The notes under the pieces: generated by a model
What the model saw: only the letters and a program-made list of their open reading frames with translations
The model's database searches: none
Told to the model about the DNA's origin: nothing
DNA from: an uncultured Dehalococcoidia bacterium
GTDB lineage: Bacteria; Chloroflexota; Dehalococcoidia; Lucifugimonadales; CAJWER01
Reading direction: 5' to 3'
DNA length: 64,000 nucleotides
Assembly (NCBI GenBank): GCA_958296115.1
Contig: OY282442.1
Location: 1,212,001 to 1,276,000 of the forward strand
Made by a program: the position numbers and the translations under genes
Shown: piece after piece, positions 8,285 through 19,102 of the stretch
Layout of the letters: each line of letters starts with the position of its first letter
How positions within the stretch are numbered: position 1 is the first letter of the stretch

Positions 8285-9276
8285 CAGTCAGCTCCCACTA
8301 CGCGGATGCGCGGGTCTATGACGATGAGCAGAATGTCCGAGATCAGCGTGCCGACGACGGTCAGGGCGCCTAGCAGCAGCACTATGGTGCCTGCGAGGTA
8401 CATGTCCTGCTCCAGCAGGGCGCGGAGCATGACGGGCCCCAGGGTCGGGAGACCAAGCACGACGGATACGATGATGCTGCCGCCGATGAGCGCCGGCAGC
8501 AGGTAGCCGATAGTGCTGACGAGCGGATTGAGGGCGACCCTGACGGGATACTTCATGATGGCCCACCACAACGGCAACCCCTTGGACATGGCGGTCAGGA
8601 CGTAGGGCTTGGGCAGCTCGTCGAGCAGGTTGTTCCGCATTATTCGAATGAGGGACGCGGTCCCTGCGGTGCCGAGCACTACGGTGGGTATCCAGAGATG
8701 CTTGATCAGGTCCCAGACGCGGGGCCAGCTCCACTCGGCGGTCAGGTACTCGCGTGAGAATAGGCCGCCCACGGTCTGCCCGAAGTAGGCGAACGATATG
8801 TACATCAGAATAAGCGCCAGCAGGAAGTCCGGCACCGCGAGCCCGGTGAACCCCAGGAACGTGAACGTGTAATCTCCGAGCGAGCGCTTCCGCACCGCGG
8901 AGTAGATGCCAATCGGAATAGCGAAGAGCCACGTGAATATGATGGTAACGCCGGCCAGCATGATCTGGTACGGGAACCTCTCGAAGAGTATCTGCTTGAC
9001 GGGCACCTCCAAGTAGTAGGAGTATCCGAATTCGAGGCTCGCCATGCGCCGGATCCACTTCCAGTACTGTACGTAGAGCGGCCTGTCGAGGCCGTACTGG
9101 CTCCGCAGCGCCTCCGCCTCGTCGATACTCACCGGGTCCCCCGCCATCTCCAGCTGGAGGACGTAGTTGTCTATCCAGTCACCCTCCGGCAGCTGTATGA
9201 CGACGAAGGATATGATCGAGATGGCGAAGATGGTGACCGCGCCGAGAAGGGCCCGCCGGCCCATGAATCCTAGCAA
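8284..9276 (-). CDS. ABC peptide-type importer permease (DppB/OppB class)
   Basis: First permease of the importer, 330 residues. It has an N-terminal helix, the conserved YGLDRPLYVQYWKW segment after it, and five further helices. The cytoplasmic EAA loop carries LLDELPKPYVLTAMSKGLP. The C-terminal LISDILLIVIDPRIR is the standard DppB ending. The gene lies 153 bases downstream of the binding-protein gene, and a strong hairpin sits in that gap. It overlaps the next permease. Family assignment is firm; the transported ligand is not known. Confidence 0.93.
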   Translation of the reverse strand: MLGFMGRRALLGAVTIFAISIISFVVIQLPEGDWIDNYVLQLEMAGDPVSIDEAEALRSQYGLDRPLYVQYWKWIRRMASLEFGYSYYLEVPVKQILFERFPYQIMLAGVTIIFTWLFAIPIGIYSAVRKRSLGDYTFTFLGFTGLAVPDFLLALILMYISFAYFGQTVGGLFSREYLTAEWSWPRVWDLIKHLWIPTVVLGTAGTASLIRIMRNNLLDELPKPYVLTAMSKGLPLWWAIMKYPVRVALNPLVSTIGYLLPALIGGSIIVSVVLGLPTLGPVMLRALLEQDMYLAGTIVLLLGALTVVGTLISDILLIVIDPRIRVVGAD

Positions 9277-9376
9277 CGGGATTCAGCCTCCATCCTGGCG
9301 TTAGGCGCCTACGAACCTTGTGGATTACGGCTTTCGCCGGAATGATGATTTGAACGACTATTTACGGTCCATTATG

Positions 9377-9406
9377 CCTGGGGCGGGTTCCCAAACCCGC
9401 CCCAGG
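9377..9406 (-). terminator. Hairpin between binding-protein and permease genes
   Basis: Perfect 13-bp inverted repeat CCTGGGGCGGGTT/AACCCGCCCCAGG with a four-base loop. No T-run follows on the minus strand. At this place in importer operons such hairpins often protect the upstream mRNA or reduce read-through, giving more binding protein than permease. That role is inferred. Confidence 0.6.
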
Positions 9407-9429
9407 CGGTGTTGCGGTTGGTCGGCGGC

Positions 9430-11625
9430 CTACTGGTCTATCCAGTAGGTCTCGGGGCGCGGGCCCTGGTTGTGCAGCCCGGTCCCGTTCACGGTGTTCT
9501 CCGGCACGCCCATGAAGTTCTTCTTCTTGACGAAGGTGCCCTTCATGAGAGGCGTGGAGCCGACCGTCGAGAGGGTGATGACCTCGTTGGCGTGGATCCT
9601 GTACACCTCTTTGCCGATCTCGATCCGCTCGGGCGAGCCTATGGGGAAGGTCTTGCCCCTATCGTAGAGCTCTATCAGCTTCTGGAGAGGGAACTCGCCC
9701 TCTGGGTTGGCGTACTTGGGGTCGTTAGGCGCGTCGCCCTTCTCTCCGCCGGTGTCGTACCAGCGTCCGACCTCTACACCGGAGCGGAAGGCTTGGTGCC
9801 ACGGAATCGTCCAGTACGGATAGACCCAGGGGCTCTGGCCTCCGCCTGTCTCCCAGACGAACATGTACTCCTCGTTGTTCTGGATGTTCCTCGCGGCGTC
9901 GCGGGTCTCGGTGTTGGTTCCGGTGATGCCGATCGCCTGCCACTGCCGCAGGGCCATCTCGGCGACCGGCGCATAGTCCACCGCATACGCTCCGAGCGTC
10001 ACCGTGTGGAGTTGGAGCGGCTCGCCGTTGTCAGGCCGCAGCCTGATGCCGTCGGCCCCCTTCTCCCGGAGGCCCTTGCCATCAGGGTCGACTGCCGTCG
10101 ACAGCGTGATGCCGTCCAGCAGCTCGTTGGCCTCGGCCACGTTCCGCACGGCGTTCAACTGGAGGTAATCGTCGCCCGGGTAGTACACGGTCCCAGGCTC
10201 CGGCACGTAGGCGCGGGTCTCGCCCATGCCCAGGAAGAAGGTCTCCTTGATCTCTTCCCTGTTCAGGCCGAGTGAGAGGGCCTTTCGGAAGTCCCTCGTC
10301 CTCAGCAACTCGCCGATGAGGGGGTCTGCGTCGTAACTCTGGTTGATGTTGATGGCCGCGTCGCTGGGGCAGGGGCACTCCCAGAAGATCATCTCGGTGT
10401 TGGCCTGCGCCGCGTTCTGGCGGTACAGCGGCACCTTCGCAAGGGTCATGTGCCGCCCCTGGAAGCTCACGTCGCCGTTGGCGGCCCGAAGCGCCACCGT
10501 CTCCAGGTCCTCGACCAGCACCAGGTGGATCTTGTCGAGGTACGGGAGCTGGTTACCCGCCGTATCCACCGCGTAGAAGTACGGGTTCCGCTCCTGGATC
10601 CACTCCTCGCCCTCGCTCGGATCAATGGTCTTCCAGGCATTCAGCACTGGAAGGTCGACGTTCTGGTAGTGGTTGACCTTGAGGTTCATCAGCTCGACCC
10701 AATTCTCGACCTCCGCCTCGGAGATGGCGGAGTCCAGGTCGGCCATGTTGGCGGAGTCCGGATGGAACTGCTTCAGGTAGTGGCTGGCCGAGTAGAGGCC
10801 GCGGAGCCTGTTCGAGAAGAGACCCGAGCCAAGCCCTCTGTCCACAAGCGCGTAGTTGGGGTCGTCCCACGTGTAGCTCACCGTCTTGTCGTCCACGACC
10901 TCGAACTTGGGCGCGTTCTTGGTTATCGGGCTCTTCCACTGACTGGAGAGCACCGGCGTGTACTCCTCGTTCAGCTGGAGGGACTCCCACGTCCACCTGA
11001 AGTCCTCGGCGTCGAACGGGTCGCCGTCGGACCACTTGTGTCCCTCGCGGAGAGTGATCGTCAGCGTCCGCCCGCCGTTCGAGAACTCCACGTCCTTGGC
11101 CAGCCTGGGAATCCAAGTGGAGCCGTCGCCGTCCCACGCTATCAGCGCGTCGGCGGACACGTAGGAGTGGTCGCCCGCCCACGTGTAGAGCCGGTTCCAA
11201 GTGCCTCCGTACTTCCCGATGGAGACCGGGGGTATGACGAACGGCTCCTTGGGCAGTCTTTCCTCGACGGGCGGCAATTCCCCGGCCTGGACCTTCGCCG
11301 CGAGGGTCGGGGCCTCGTTGAAGGAAGTCGGCGTCGTAACGGGCACGGTGTACTTCACCATGCCGTTGTCATAGGCGCCGGCCAGCGTCGGGGCGCCGGT
11401 GTCCATGGTCATCGTCTCTTTCGGAGCTTCAGTCGCCACCGCCTTGGCCGCGGGCGCCGGAGCGGCCGTGGGCTCCGTCTTGGAGGGCGCCGCGGCTGCG
11501 GCATCCTTGGCCGAGTCGTCGGTATCCTCCGTCTGGTCGGCTCCGCCGCACGCCGCCAGTCCCACCATCAACGCCGCCAGGATGGATATGATCCAGATGC
11601 CCATTCTCGTAGGTTTAGCCTTCAT
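9430..11625 (-). CDS. ABC peptide-type substrate-binding lipoprotein
   Basis: Extracellular solute-binding protein of family 5, 731 residues. The start is the ATG at 11623-11625 with a strong AGGAGG at 11633-11638, not the upstream in-frame codon. The signal peptide ends in the lipobox VGLAAC (Cys26), followed by an Asp/Ala/Pro-rich spacer. Family-5 features include LTITLREGHKWSDGDPFDAEDFRWTWE and the C-terminal peptide-binding lobe. It is larger than typical DppA proteins (about 530 residues), like long family-5 proteins common in Chloroflexota. It leads the three-gene importer operon. The ligand is unknown. Confidence 0.93.
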   Translation of the reverse strand: MKAKPTRMGIWIISILAALMVGLAACGGADQTEDTDDSAKDAAAAAPSKTEPTAAPAPAAKAVATEAPKETMTMDTGAPTLAGAYDNGMVKYTVPVTTPTSFNEAPTLAAKVQAGELPPVEERLPKEPFVIPPVSIGKYGGTWNRLYTWAGDHSYVSADALIAWDGDGSTWIPRLAKDVEFSNGGRTLTITLREGHKWSDGDPFDAEDFRWTWESLQLNEEYTPVLSSQWKSPITKNAPKFEVVDDKTVSYTWDDPNYALVDRGLGSGLFSNRLRGLYSASHYLKQFHPDSANMADLDSAISEAEVENWVELMNLKVNHYQNVDLPVLNAWKTIDPSEGEEWIQERNPYFYAVDTAGNQLPYLDKIHLVLVEDLETVALRAANGDVSFQGRHMTLAKVPLYRQNAAQANTEMIFWECPCPSDAAININQSYDADPLIGELLRTRDFRKALSLGLNREEIKETFFLGMGETRAYVPEPGTVYYPGDDYLQLNAVRNVAEANELLDGITLSTAVDPDGKGLREKGADGIRLRPDNGEPLQLHTVTLGAYAVDYAPVAEMALRQWQAIGITGTNTETRDAARNIQNNEEYMFVWETGGGQSPWVYPYWTIPWHQAFRSGVEVGRWYDTGGEKGDAPNDPKYANPEGEFPLQKLIELYDRGKTFPIGSPERIEIGKEVYRIHANEVITLSTVGSTPLMKGTFVKKKNFMGVPENTVNGTGLHNQGPRPETYWIDQ

Positions 11626-11810
11626 TTGAATTCCTCCTTGCTGCAATCTGTCCTATCATCGCCTATTCGATTGACTGCGCCCGGAACCCCCGCAGGGTAA
11701 GTACCCCAGCCTATGACTTGGGAATGATACTCAGTCCGCCGTCATTGTCAAGTGCAAGTGGCTGGCGACCTTGCGTTTCCCTCCCTCATCCCGTTACAAT
11801 AGCCTCAGGC

Positions 11811-11886
11811 CGGGGTGTGGCGCAGTCGGAAGCGCGCGTCGTTCGGGACGACGAGGTCGCTGGTTCAAGTCCAGTCACCCCGACCA
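11811..11886 (+). tRNA. tRNA-Pro (CGG)
   Basis: Full cloverleaf. The acceptor stem is CGGGGTG/CACCCCG with discriminator A and encoded CCA (11884-11886). The D-stem is GCGC/GCGC and the anticodon stem CGTCG/CGACG closes loop TTCGGGA, with anticodon CGG at 11844-11846. The T-arm is GCTGG-TTCAAGT-CCAGT. It closely resembles bacterial tRNA-Pro(CGG). Decayed accessory DNA follows directly downstream. Confidence 0.96.
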
Positions 11887-11971
11887 TTTCTCGTTTCCAC
11901 GCCAAGCGCCGCCCCACGTCCAGGCACGCCGCGCCCTCAAGAACCGCGCTGACGCCGCGTCCACCAACCCC

Positions 11972-12086
11972 ATGGAGTTGATCCGCGAGTTCGGCGGCTC
12001 CTTCGTCTTGCGCGACCGGGGCGCGCTCGAGTCCGCCCTAATGCGCCCAGATCGGGTACTGCGACGCCCTCATAGAAGACTCCTAA
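11972..12086 (+). pseudogene. Remnant of a Doc/Fic-type toxin gene
   Basis: From the ATG at 11972 the translation LIREFGGSFVLRDRGALESA matches the N-terminal signature of Doc toxins (EFGGxxGLRDxGxLESALxRP). After the conserved Arg-Pro a one-base deletion shifts the frame. The next frame continues QIGYCDALIEDS, as Doc proteins do, and then stops. The part that would carry the catalytic HPFxDGNKR motif is absent and no antitoxin is seen. I read it as a dead fragment of a mobile toxin-antitoxin module beside the tRNA gene. Confidence 0.7.
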
Positions 12087-12163
12087 CCGCTTCTTCGCCA
12101 GCTACGCGCCTGGCTCCCACAGCCGCCGAACGCCGTACCGGTCGATAGCCAACCGCCGCAATC

Positions 12164-12255
12164 TTACAATCAGACGCACCCAAACCTTGCAATCAGACGC
12201 GCCATAACCTTACAATCAGACGCACCCAAACCTTGCAATCAGACGCACTCCAGCC
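12164..12255 (+). repeat. Four tandem 23-bp repeats
   Basis: Four head-to-tail 23-base units share the core CAATCAGACGC. Units 1 and 3 are identical (beginning TTACAATC), and units 2 and 4 begin TTGCAATC, so the array looks like a duplicated 46-base dimer. It ends six bases before the ATPase start codon. No spacers are present, so it is not CRISPR. Confidence 0.85.
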
Positions 12256-12261
12256 CAGCCG

Positions 12262-13508
12262 ATGGCCGCCTCCAATCTCTACCCGCGTTACGCCGAACAG
12301 CCCCTGATCGAGGCGCTGTCGGACTCGCCCGCCGTGCTGGTACACGGGCCGCGACAGTGCGGCAAGACCACCCTCGCCCTCATGGTGGGCGAGGCGAGGG
12401 GCTACTCCTACATAAGCTTTGACGACGACGTTGCCCGCGTTTCCGCGGAGGCCGACCCTGTAGGCTTCGTCGCTGACCTGCCGGAGCGGACTATCCTGGA
12501 CGAAATCCAGCGAGCGCCAGCCCTCGCCGCCGCGTTGAAGCTGGAGATAGACCGGCGACGAGCGCCGGGCCGGTTCCTGTTGACGGATCGACACAGGCGC
12601 TCCTGGTCCCAAGGCTCGCGGACTCCCTGGCTGGCCGCATGGCTATCCTGCGGCTCCATCCTCTCGCCCAATGCGAGCTGGAGCGGCGTTCACCCGGCTT
12701 CCTCGACGCGCTGTTCGCAGGTAGATTCGAGACCCGGCGCGCCGAACGGCTGGGCAGCGAGCTCGCCGAGCGTATCGTTGCGGGCGGCTATCCGCCAGCC
12801 CTCGCCCGTCCGCCCAGACGCCGCGGAGCATGGCATCGCGATTACATGGACGCCCTCGTACAGCGGGACGCGCGCGACATCGCCCGAATCGGCTCATTGG
12901 ACACGCTCCCACGGCTGCTCGCCCTTGCCGCCGCGCAGACATCGGGACTGCTGAACGTGAGCAGCCTGGCTTCTCCGTTCCAGGTCAGCCGAGTAACCAT
13001 CCGGGACTACCTCACGCTGCTCGAGCGCATGTTCCTCGTGGAGCGGGTCTCGCCCTGGCACAGCAACCGCGTCAGCCGGCTCGTCAAGACCCCGAAGCTG
13101 CACTTCGGGGACACCGGCCTCGCTTGCGCCCTGCTCGGCGTGAACTCCGACGCCCTGTACGCCGACCGCCCCCTGTTCGGCCAGCTCCTCGAAACATTCA
13201 CGCTCTTGGAGCTGCGGCGTCAGGCAAGCTGGCGCGGCCATCACCTCGACTTCTTCCACTACCGCGACAAGGACGGCGCCGAGGTGGACATAGTGATAGA
13301 GCAGGGCGCGAGGTCGCTGGCGGGGGTCGAGGTCAAAGCCGCCGCCACGGTCACGGAGTCCGACTTCCGTGGACTCCGCAAGCTCAGGAAGGCGGCCGGC
13401 GACCGATTCGCCGCAGGCGTGGTTCTATATGACGGCGAAATATGCGCCAGCTTCGGCGGGGGACTCTACGCCGCGCCAATCCGGGCCCTCTGGGAAGACA
13501 TCGCCTGA
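12262..13508 (+). pseudogene. DUF4143-type AAA ATPase, frameshifted
   Basis: ATPase of the AAA_14/DUF4143 family, widespread and often mobile, with an obscure role. Frame 1 (from 12262) holds the Walker A segment VLVHGPRQCGKTTLA and the Walker B-like RTILDEIQRAP. At about 12585-12586 one base is missing. Restoring it gives FLLTGSTQALLVPRLADSLA and joins the second frame, which continues to 13508 through a winged-helix region (VSRVTIRDYL) and a C-terminal nuclease-like DUF4143 domain with LDFFHYRDKDGAEVDIVIE and a later VKAA. The single indel means either a recent pseudogene or a sequencing error; the rest is intact. Confidence 0.82.
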
Positions 13509-13587
13509 ACGACGACATCCGCGCAAGCGCGAGGCAAGGGATTCACGCTGTTCCAAGCCCCACAAGCGCATACGCTCCGCCGTAACG

Positions 13588-13593
13588 TATAAT
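13588..13593 (+). promoter_or_regulatory. Consensus -10 box upstream of the F420-type oxidoreductase
   Basis: A perfect TATAAT lies 39 bases before the chosen TTG start at 13633. No convincing -35 element is seen at 16-18 bases upstream. It probably drives the oxidoreductase and perhaps the gcv genes. Confidence 0.4.
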
Positions 13594-13632
13594 GTACCCG
13601 CACGCCTCAAACCCAAAGATGAGTACTGCCAA

Positions 13633-14505
13633 TTGACAGACCGAATCCAGCTAGGCGCGATATTTCCGCAGACCGAGATCGGCTCCGACCCCGCGGCCAT
13701 CAGGGACTACGCCCAGGCCGCCGAGACTCTCGGATACGACTACATCCTGGCGTTCGACCACGTATTGGGCGCGAACCCCGCCAGCCGACCAGGATGGAAG
13801 GGCGTGTACAGCCACGCCGACCCGTTCCACGAGCCTTTCACGCTGTTCGGCTATCTCGCCGCGGTCACCCAGAATATCGGCCTGGCAACTGGCGTAATCA
13901 TCCTCCCGCAGCGGCAGACAGTCCTCGTCGCAAAGCAGGCCGCCGAGGTGGACGTCCTCAGCGGCGGACGGCTCCGCCTCGGCATCGGCATAGGATGGAA
14001 CGCCGTCGAGTACGAGGCCCTCGGCGAGAGCTTCGGCAACCGCGGCGCGCGCTCGGAGGAGCAGATCGAGCTCATGCGGAAGCTCTGGACGAACGAGCTG
14101 GTTACCCACCGGGGCCGCTGGCACACCATCACCGACGCCGGCCTCAACCCCTTGCCGGCACAGCGGCCAATTCCAGTGTGGCTAGGCGGCAGCGACGACC
14201 GCGTTCTGCGGCGAATCGCCCGCATTGGCGACGGCTGGATATCCAACCTGCGCCAGCCCGACCACACCGCCCAGCGCATAATCGCCGACATCCACAGGCA
14301 CGCGGACGACGCCGGCCGGCCCGCGGACGCCATCGGCATCGAGGGCTGGACGTCCATACGCGGCGGCGACCCGTCCCAGGCCGTTCGAGCATGGGCAGAC
14401 GTCGGCGCGACCCATGTTTCGGTCAACACCATGCGCGCCGGCCTAGACTCCCCGCAGGACCACATAGACGCCATACGCCGCTTCATGGAAGCGGCCGCCC
14501 AATAA
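13633..14505 (+). CDS. LLM-class F420-dependent oxidoreductase
   Basis: Luciferase-like monooxygenase-fold enzyme of 290 residues, of the group predicted to use coenzyme F420. Family signatures are FDHV after the second strand, LATGVIILPQRQTVLVAKQ, and LSGGRLRLGIGIGWNAVEYEA, which binds the deazaflavin phosphate. PIPVWLGG and RIGDGWI follow. The start is inferred as TTG at 13633-13635 because the fold begins immediately after it (RIQLGAIFPQ) and no in-frame ATG lies nearby. It precedes gcvT by 55 bases on the same strand. An NpdG-like F420:NADP reductase at 54177-54821 supports F420 use. The substrate is unknown. Confidence 0.88.
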   Translation: MTDRIQLGAIFPQTEIGSDPAAIRDYAQAAETLGYDYILAFDHVLGANPASRPGWKGVYSHADPFHEPFTLFGYLAAVTQNIGLATGVIILPQRQTVLVAKQAAEVDVLSGGRLRLGIGIGWNAVEYEALGESFGNRGARSEEQIELMRKLWTNELVTHRGRWHTITDAGLNPLPAQRPIPVWLGGSDDRVLRRIARIGDGWISNLRQPDHTAQRIIADIHRHADDAGRPADAIGIEGWTSIRGGDPSQAVRAWADVGATHVSVNTMRAGLDSPQDHIDAIRRFMEAAAQ

Positions 14506-14560
14506 CCTCGGAACGCCGTCGCCAGCCAACGATAATGCAATCCTGAGGCAAGTCAACGAC

Positions 14561-15682
14561 ATGGACTCGAACCGGGTTCTGAAAGACACTCCCCTGCGCC
14601 AAGTCCACGAGGCCCTTGGCGGGCGAATGGTTCCATTCGCCGGCTGGAACATGCCCGTGCAGTACTCCAGCATCCTCGACGAGGCCCGAGCCGTCAGGTC
14701 GGGCGCCGGCATGTTCGACGTCTCGCACATGGGACGCCTCGAAATCCGGGGCCCCGACGCCGCCTCGCTGTTGAACCGCGTCCTGAGCGCCAACGTCTCC
14801 AAGCTCAGGATAGGAAGGGCGCGCTACTGCCTCATATGCAACGAGCGGGGCGGCATCATAGACGACGCGATAGTCTATCGGCTGGGAGACCAGCGATACA
14901 TGCTCGTCCCCAACGCATCGAACGCGGAGGCGGTTACGGCCTGGCTGTACCGCTGGCGCGAGAGTACGGACCACGCCGACATCCACGCGCTGACCGAGGA
15001 GACGGCGATGATCGCCCTGCAAGGGCCCGCCGCCCAGATGTTCCTGTCCGGCCTCACGAGCTGCGACCTGCCATCGCTCCGTCTGTTCAGGGTGGTCGAG
15101 GCCGACGCCGCAGGCGCTCCGGCTATCATCGCCCGCACTGGCTACACGGGCGAGGACGGGTTCGAGCTGATTCTCCCGGCCGACGCAGCCGCAAGCGTCT
15201 GGGAGGCGCTGGCCCGCGCCGGGGCGGAGCCGTGCGGGCTCGGGTCCAGGGATGTGCTGCGACTGGAGGCCGGCCTGCCGCTGCACGGCAACGACATAGA
15301 CACTGGGACCAACCCCTTTGAGGCCGGGCTCGACAGGTTCGTCGATATCGACCGCGAGGAGTACGCCGCCAGGGAGGCCCTGATTCGAATCCGCGATAGC
15401 GGCCCGGCGCGCCGGCTGGTCGGCCTGGAGATGGTCGGGCGCGGCATCGCCAGGCAAGGACACGCCATCCTCTCCGGCGGCGAGACGGTAGGCATCGTCA
15501 CCAGCGGCAGCTACTCGCCCACGCTTGACAGAGCTATAGCTATGGGCTATGTTCGGGAAGGATGCTCTGATCCTGGGACATCCCTATACGTGGACATTCG
15601 AGGCCGCAGGGTGGAAGCCGAAGTGGCGTTGCTTCCCTTCTACGCCGAGCGGCAGGTCCCTATACTCGCGCCCATCGGTTAG
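14561..15682 (+). CDS. gcvT: Glycine cleavage system T protein (aminomethyltransferase)
   Basis: Takes the aminomethyl group from lipoyl-GcvH and forms 5,10-methylene-THF and ammonia. The 373-residue product has the canonical N-terminus TPLRQVHEALGGRMVPFAGW and the MFDVSHMGRLEIRGPDA segment. The THF-binding region shows TGYTGEDGFELILP, and the C-terminal barrel shows VTSGSYSPTLDRAIAMGYV. Length is normal. It is followed by gcvH after 12 bases in a four-gene gcv operon. No glycine riboswitch is seen upstream. Confidence 0.97.
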   Translation: MDSNRVLKDTPLRQVHEALGGRMVPFAGWNMPVQYSSILDEARAVRSGAGMFDVSHMGRLEIRGPDAASLLNRVLSANVSKLRIGRARYCLICNERGGIIDDAIVYRLGDQRYMLVPNASNAEAVTAWLYRWRESTDHADIHALTEETAMIALQGPAAQMFLSGLTSCDLPSLRLFRVVEADAAGAPAIIARTGYTGEDGFELILPADAAASVWEALARAGAEPCGLGSRDVLRLEAGLPLHGNDIDTGTNPFEAGLDRFVDIDREEYAAREALIRIRDSGPARRLVGLEMVGRGIARQGHAILSGGETVGIVTSGSYSPTLDRAIAMGYVREGCSDPGTSLYVDIRGRRVEAEVALLPFYAERQVPILAPIG

Positions 15683-15694
15683 CGGAGAAAAGCC

Positions 15695-16084
15695 ATGTCC
15701 AGCCCCTCGGACCGCAGGTACATCAAGGACCACGACTGGGTACAGGTCGAAGACGACGGCGCCGCCACGTTCGGCATCACCGACTACGCCCAGGACAGCC
15801 TCGGCGACGTGGTGTTCGTGGAGCTCCCCGAACCCGGCTCGCAGGTTTCGCAGTCCGAGTCCTTCGGCGAGATAGAGTCGGTCAAGGCGGTGTCCGAGCT
15901 GGTCGCCCCACTGAGCGGAACCGTTACCGAACGCAACGAAGCCGTGCTGGACGCCCCGGAGCTCGTCAACGATTCGCCCTACGCAGACGGCTGGCTGCTG
16001 AAAGTCGAGCTCGCAGACCCCGCCGAGCTCGACAACCTCATGTCCGCCGAGGAGTACGACTCCTTCCTCGCGTCCGGGTCATAG
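15695..16084 (+). CDS. gcvH: Glycine cleavage system H protein
   Basis: Lipoyl carrier that shuttles the aminomethyl intermediate between the P, T and L proteins. The 129-residue product has the standard beginning YIKDHDWVQ and the lipoylation site Lys64 within ESVKAVSEL. The conserved GTVTERNEAVLDAPELVNDSP segment and the C-terminal PYADGWLLKVELADPAEL follow. A GGAGA-type ribosome site lies just upstream. Gaps of 12 and 11 bases to gcvT and gcvPA show a tight operon. A lipoyl ligase or synthase is not in the window. Confidence 0.97.
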   Translation: MSSPSDRRYIKDHDWVQVEDDGAATFGITDYAQDSLGDVVFVELPEPGSQVSQSESFGEIESVKAVSELVAPLSGTVTERNEAVLDAPELVNDSPYADGWLLKVELADPAELDNLMSAEEYDSFLASGS

Positions 16085-16095
16085 CGGCCCAGCCG

Positions 16096-17494
<1,399 letters not shown>

Positions 17495-17508
<14 letters not shown>

Positions 17509-18970
17509 CTCCGACGGACGCCGAAAGCTCCTCATGGACCGCAGCGCGCCCGGCCGCGTCGGGACGACCATGCCCCCGCTGGACGTGCCCGAACAGGCGC
17601 TCCCGCCCGCCGACATGCTCCGCGCCGACCTCGACATGCCCGAGGTGAGCGAGGCCGAGCTCGTCCGGTACTTCTCGCAGATCAGCCAGTTCAACTTCTC
17701 CATAGACCACAACTTCTACCCGCTCGGCAGCTGCACGATGAAGTACAACCCGAAGTTGAACGACGAGATGGCCGGGCTGCCAGGCATGGCCGAGATTCAC
17801 CCGCGCCAGCCCGCCCCCACCGTTCAGGGCGCGCTCAAGCTCATGCACGAGCTCCAGGGCCTGCTGGCGGAGATAACGGGCATGGCGGGCGCGAGCCTGG
17901 CGCCCATGGCCGGCGCGGAGGGCGAGCTGACCGGGATGCTCATGATCAGGGCGTACCACCTCGCCCGCGGCGACACGAAGCGCACGGCAGCCCTCATTCC
18001 CGACAGCGCCCACGGCACCAACCCCGCGTCAGCCGCCATGGCCGGCTACGACGTCGTAACCCTGCCGACCGACGCCAACGGCAATACCGACCTGGACGCC
18101 CTCAGGGCCGCCGTCGGGGACGACATCGCCGGATTCATGCTCACCCAGCCAAGCACGCTCGGCCTGTTCGACACCAACATCACGGAGGTCATACGCATCG
18201 TCCACGACGCCGGCGGCCTCCTGTACGGCGACGGCGCGAACCTCAACGCCCTGCTGGGCCGCGTCAAGCCCGGCGACCTGGGCTTCGACGTCGTACACTC
18301 GAACCTGCACAAGACCTTCACGCAGCCTCACGGCGGCGGCGGCCCAGGAGCCGGCGCGGTCATGGTCAACGATAGGCTGCTGCCCTTCCTCCCCTCGCCC
18401 GTGGTCGAGCGCAGGACCGACGCGGACGGCAACGAGAGCTACGACCTCGCGTCGCCGCCGCAGACCATAGGCAAGATGGGCGCGTTCCACGGCAACTTCG
18501 GCGCTCTCGTGAGGGCGTACTCCTACATCCGAACGCTCGGCGACTCCGGAGTCAACGCTGTCAGCGAGGATGCCGTCGTCAACGCCAACTACGTCCTCAG
18601 CCAGCTCAAGGACCTCTACGACCTGCCATACGACCGAACATGCATGCACGAGGTGGTGTTCTCGGCCCGGAACCTGAAGCGCGATTACGGGGTCTCAGCC
18701 CTCGACGTCGCCAAGCGGCTCATAGATTACGGCGTACACCCGCCGACCATGTACTTCCCCCTCATCGTCGAAGAGGCGTTGATGATAGAGCCGACGGAAA
18801 CCGAGTCGCGCGAAACCCTCGACCAATTCATCGGTGTCATGCGCAGGATAGCGCAGGAAGCCCGCGACAACCCCGCCCTCCTGCGCGACGCGCCCCACGA
18901 CACCCCCAACACCCGCCTCGACGAGGCCGCCGCCGCCCGCCGACCCAACCTCCGCTGGCGCCCCCAATAG
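17495..18970 (+). CDS. gcvPB: Glycine dehydrogenase (decarboxylating) subunit 2
   Basis: Beta subunit of the P protein, carrying the PLP-binding lysine. The 491-residue product contains FYPLGSCTMKYNPK near the N-terminus, DSAHGTNPASAAMAGYDVV, and the cofactor site SNLHKTFTQPHGGGGPGAG, in which the Lys forms the Schiff base. The ATG lies inside the end of gcvPA. A dihydrolipoamide dehydrogenase gene does not follow, so the L protein must be encoded elsewhere. Confidence 0.96.
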
Positions 18971-19054
18971 CCGGCTGTACGTGACCGAAAGCGACCGCCA
19001 CCGCATCCAGATATTCCAGAGGACCGCCGGGCTATAGACACGAGATTGTCGCGC

Positions 19055-19088
19055 TTGGTATGATTGCCGCATTGGTATGATTGCCGCA
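19055..19088 (+). repeat. Perfect 17-bp tandem duplication upstream of a DUF4268-like gene
   Basis: TTGGTATGATTGCCGCA occurs twice in direct succession (19055-19071 and 19072-19088), 15 bases before the start codon at 19103. Each copy carries a TATGAT that could act as a -10 box, so the duplication may duplicate a promoter element or create an operator. Confidence 0.8.
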
Positions 19089-19102
19089 GAGGAGGCGACG
19101 GT

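Noticed and set aside
10450-11700. 416-codon plus-strand frame opposite the peptide-binding lipoprotein
   Set aside because: Val/Leu/Arg/Gly-rich antisense shadow; the minus-strand gene has signal peptide, ribosome site and family motifs.
11771-12148. Open frame through tRNA-Pro and the Doc remnant
   Set aside because: It crosses a perfect tRNA and has no protein similarity before the Doc fragment.
12164-12255. CRISPR array
   Set aside because: Units are contiguous and almost identical, without spacers, and there are no cas genes.
14506-14560. Glycine riboswitch before gcvT
   Set aside because: The gap is only 55 bases and lacks the tandem aptamer sequences.
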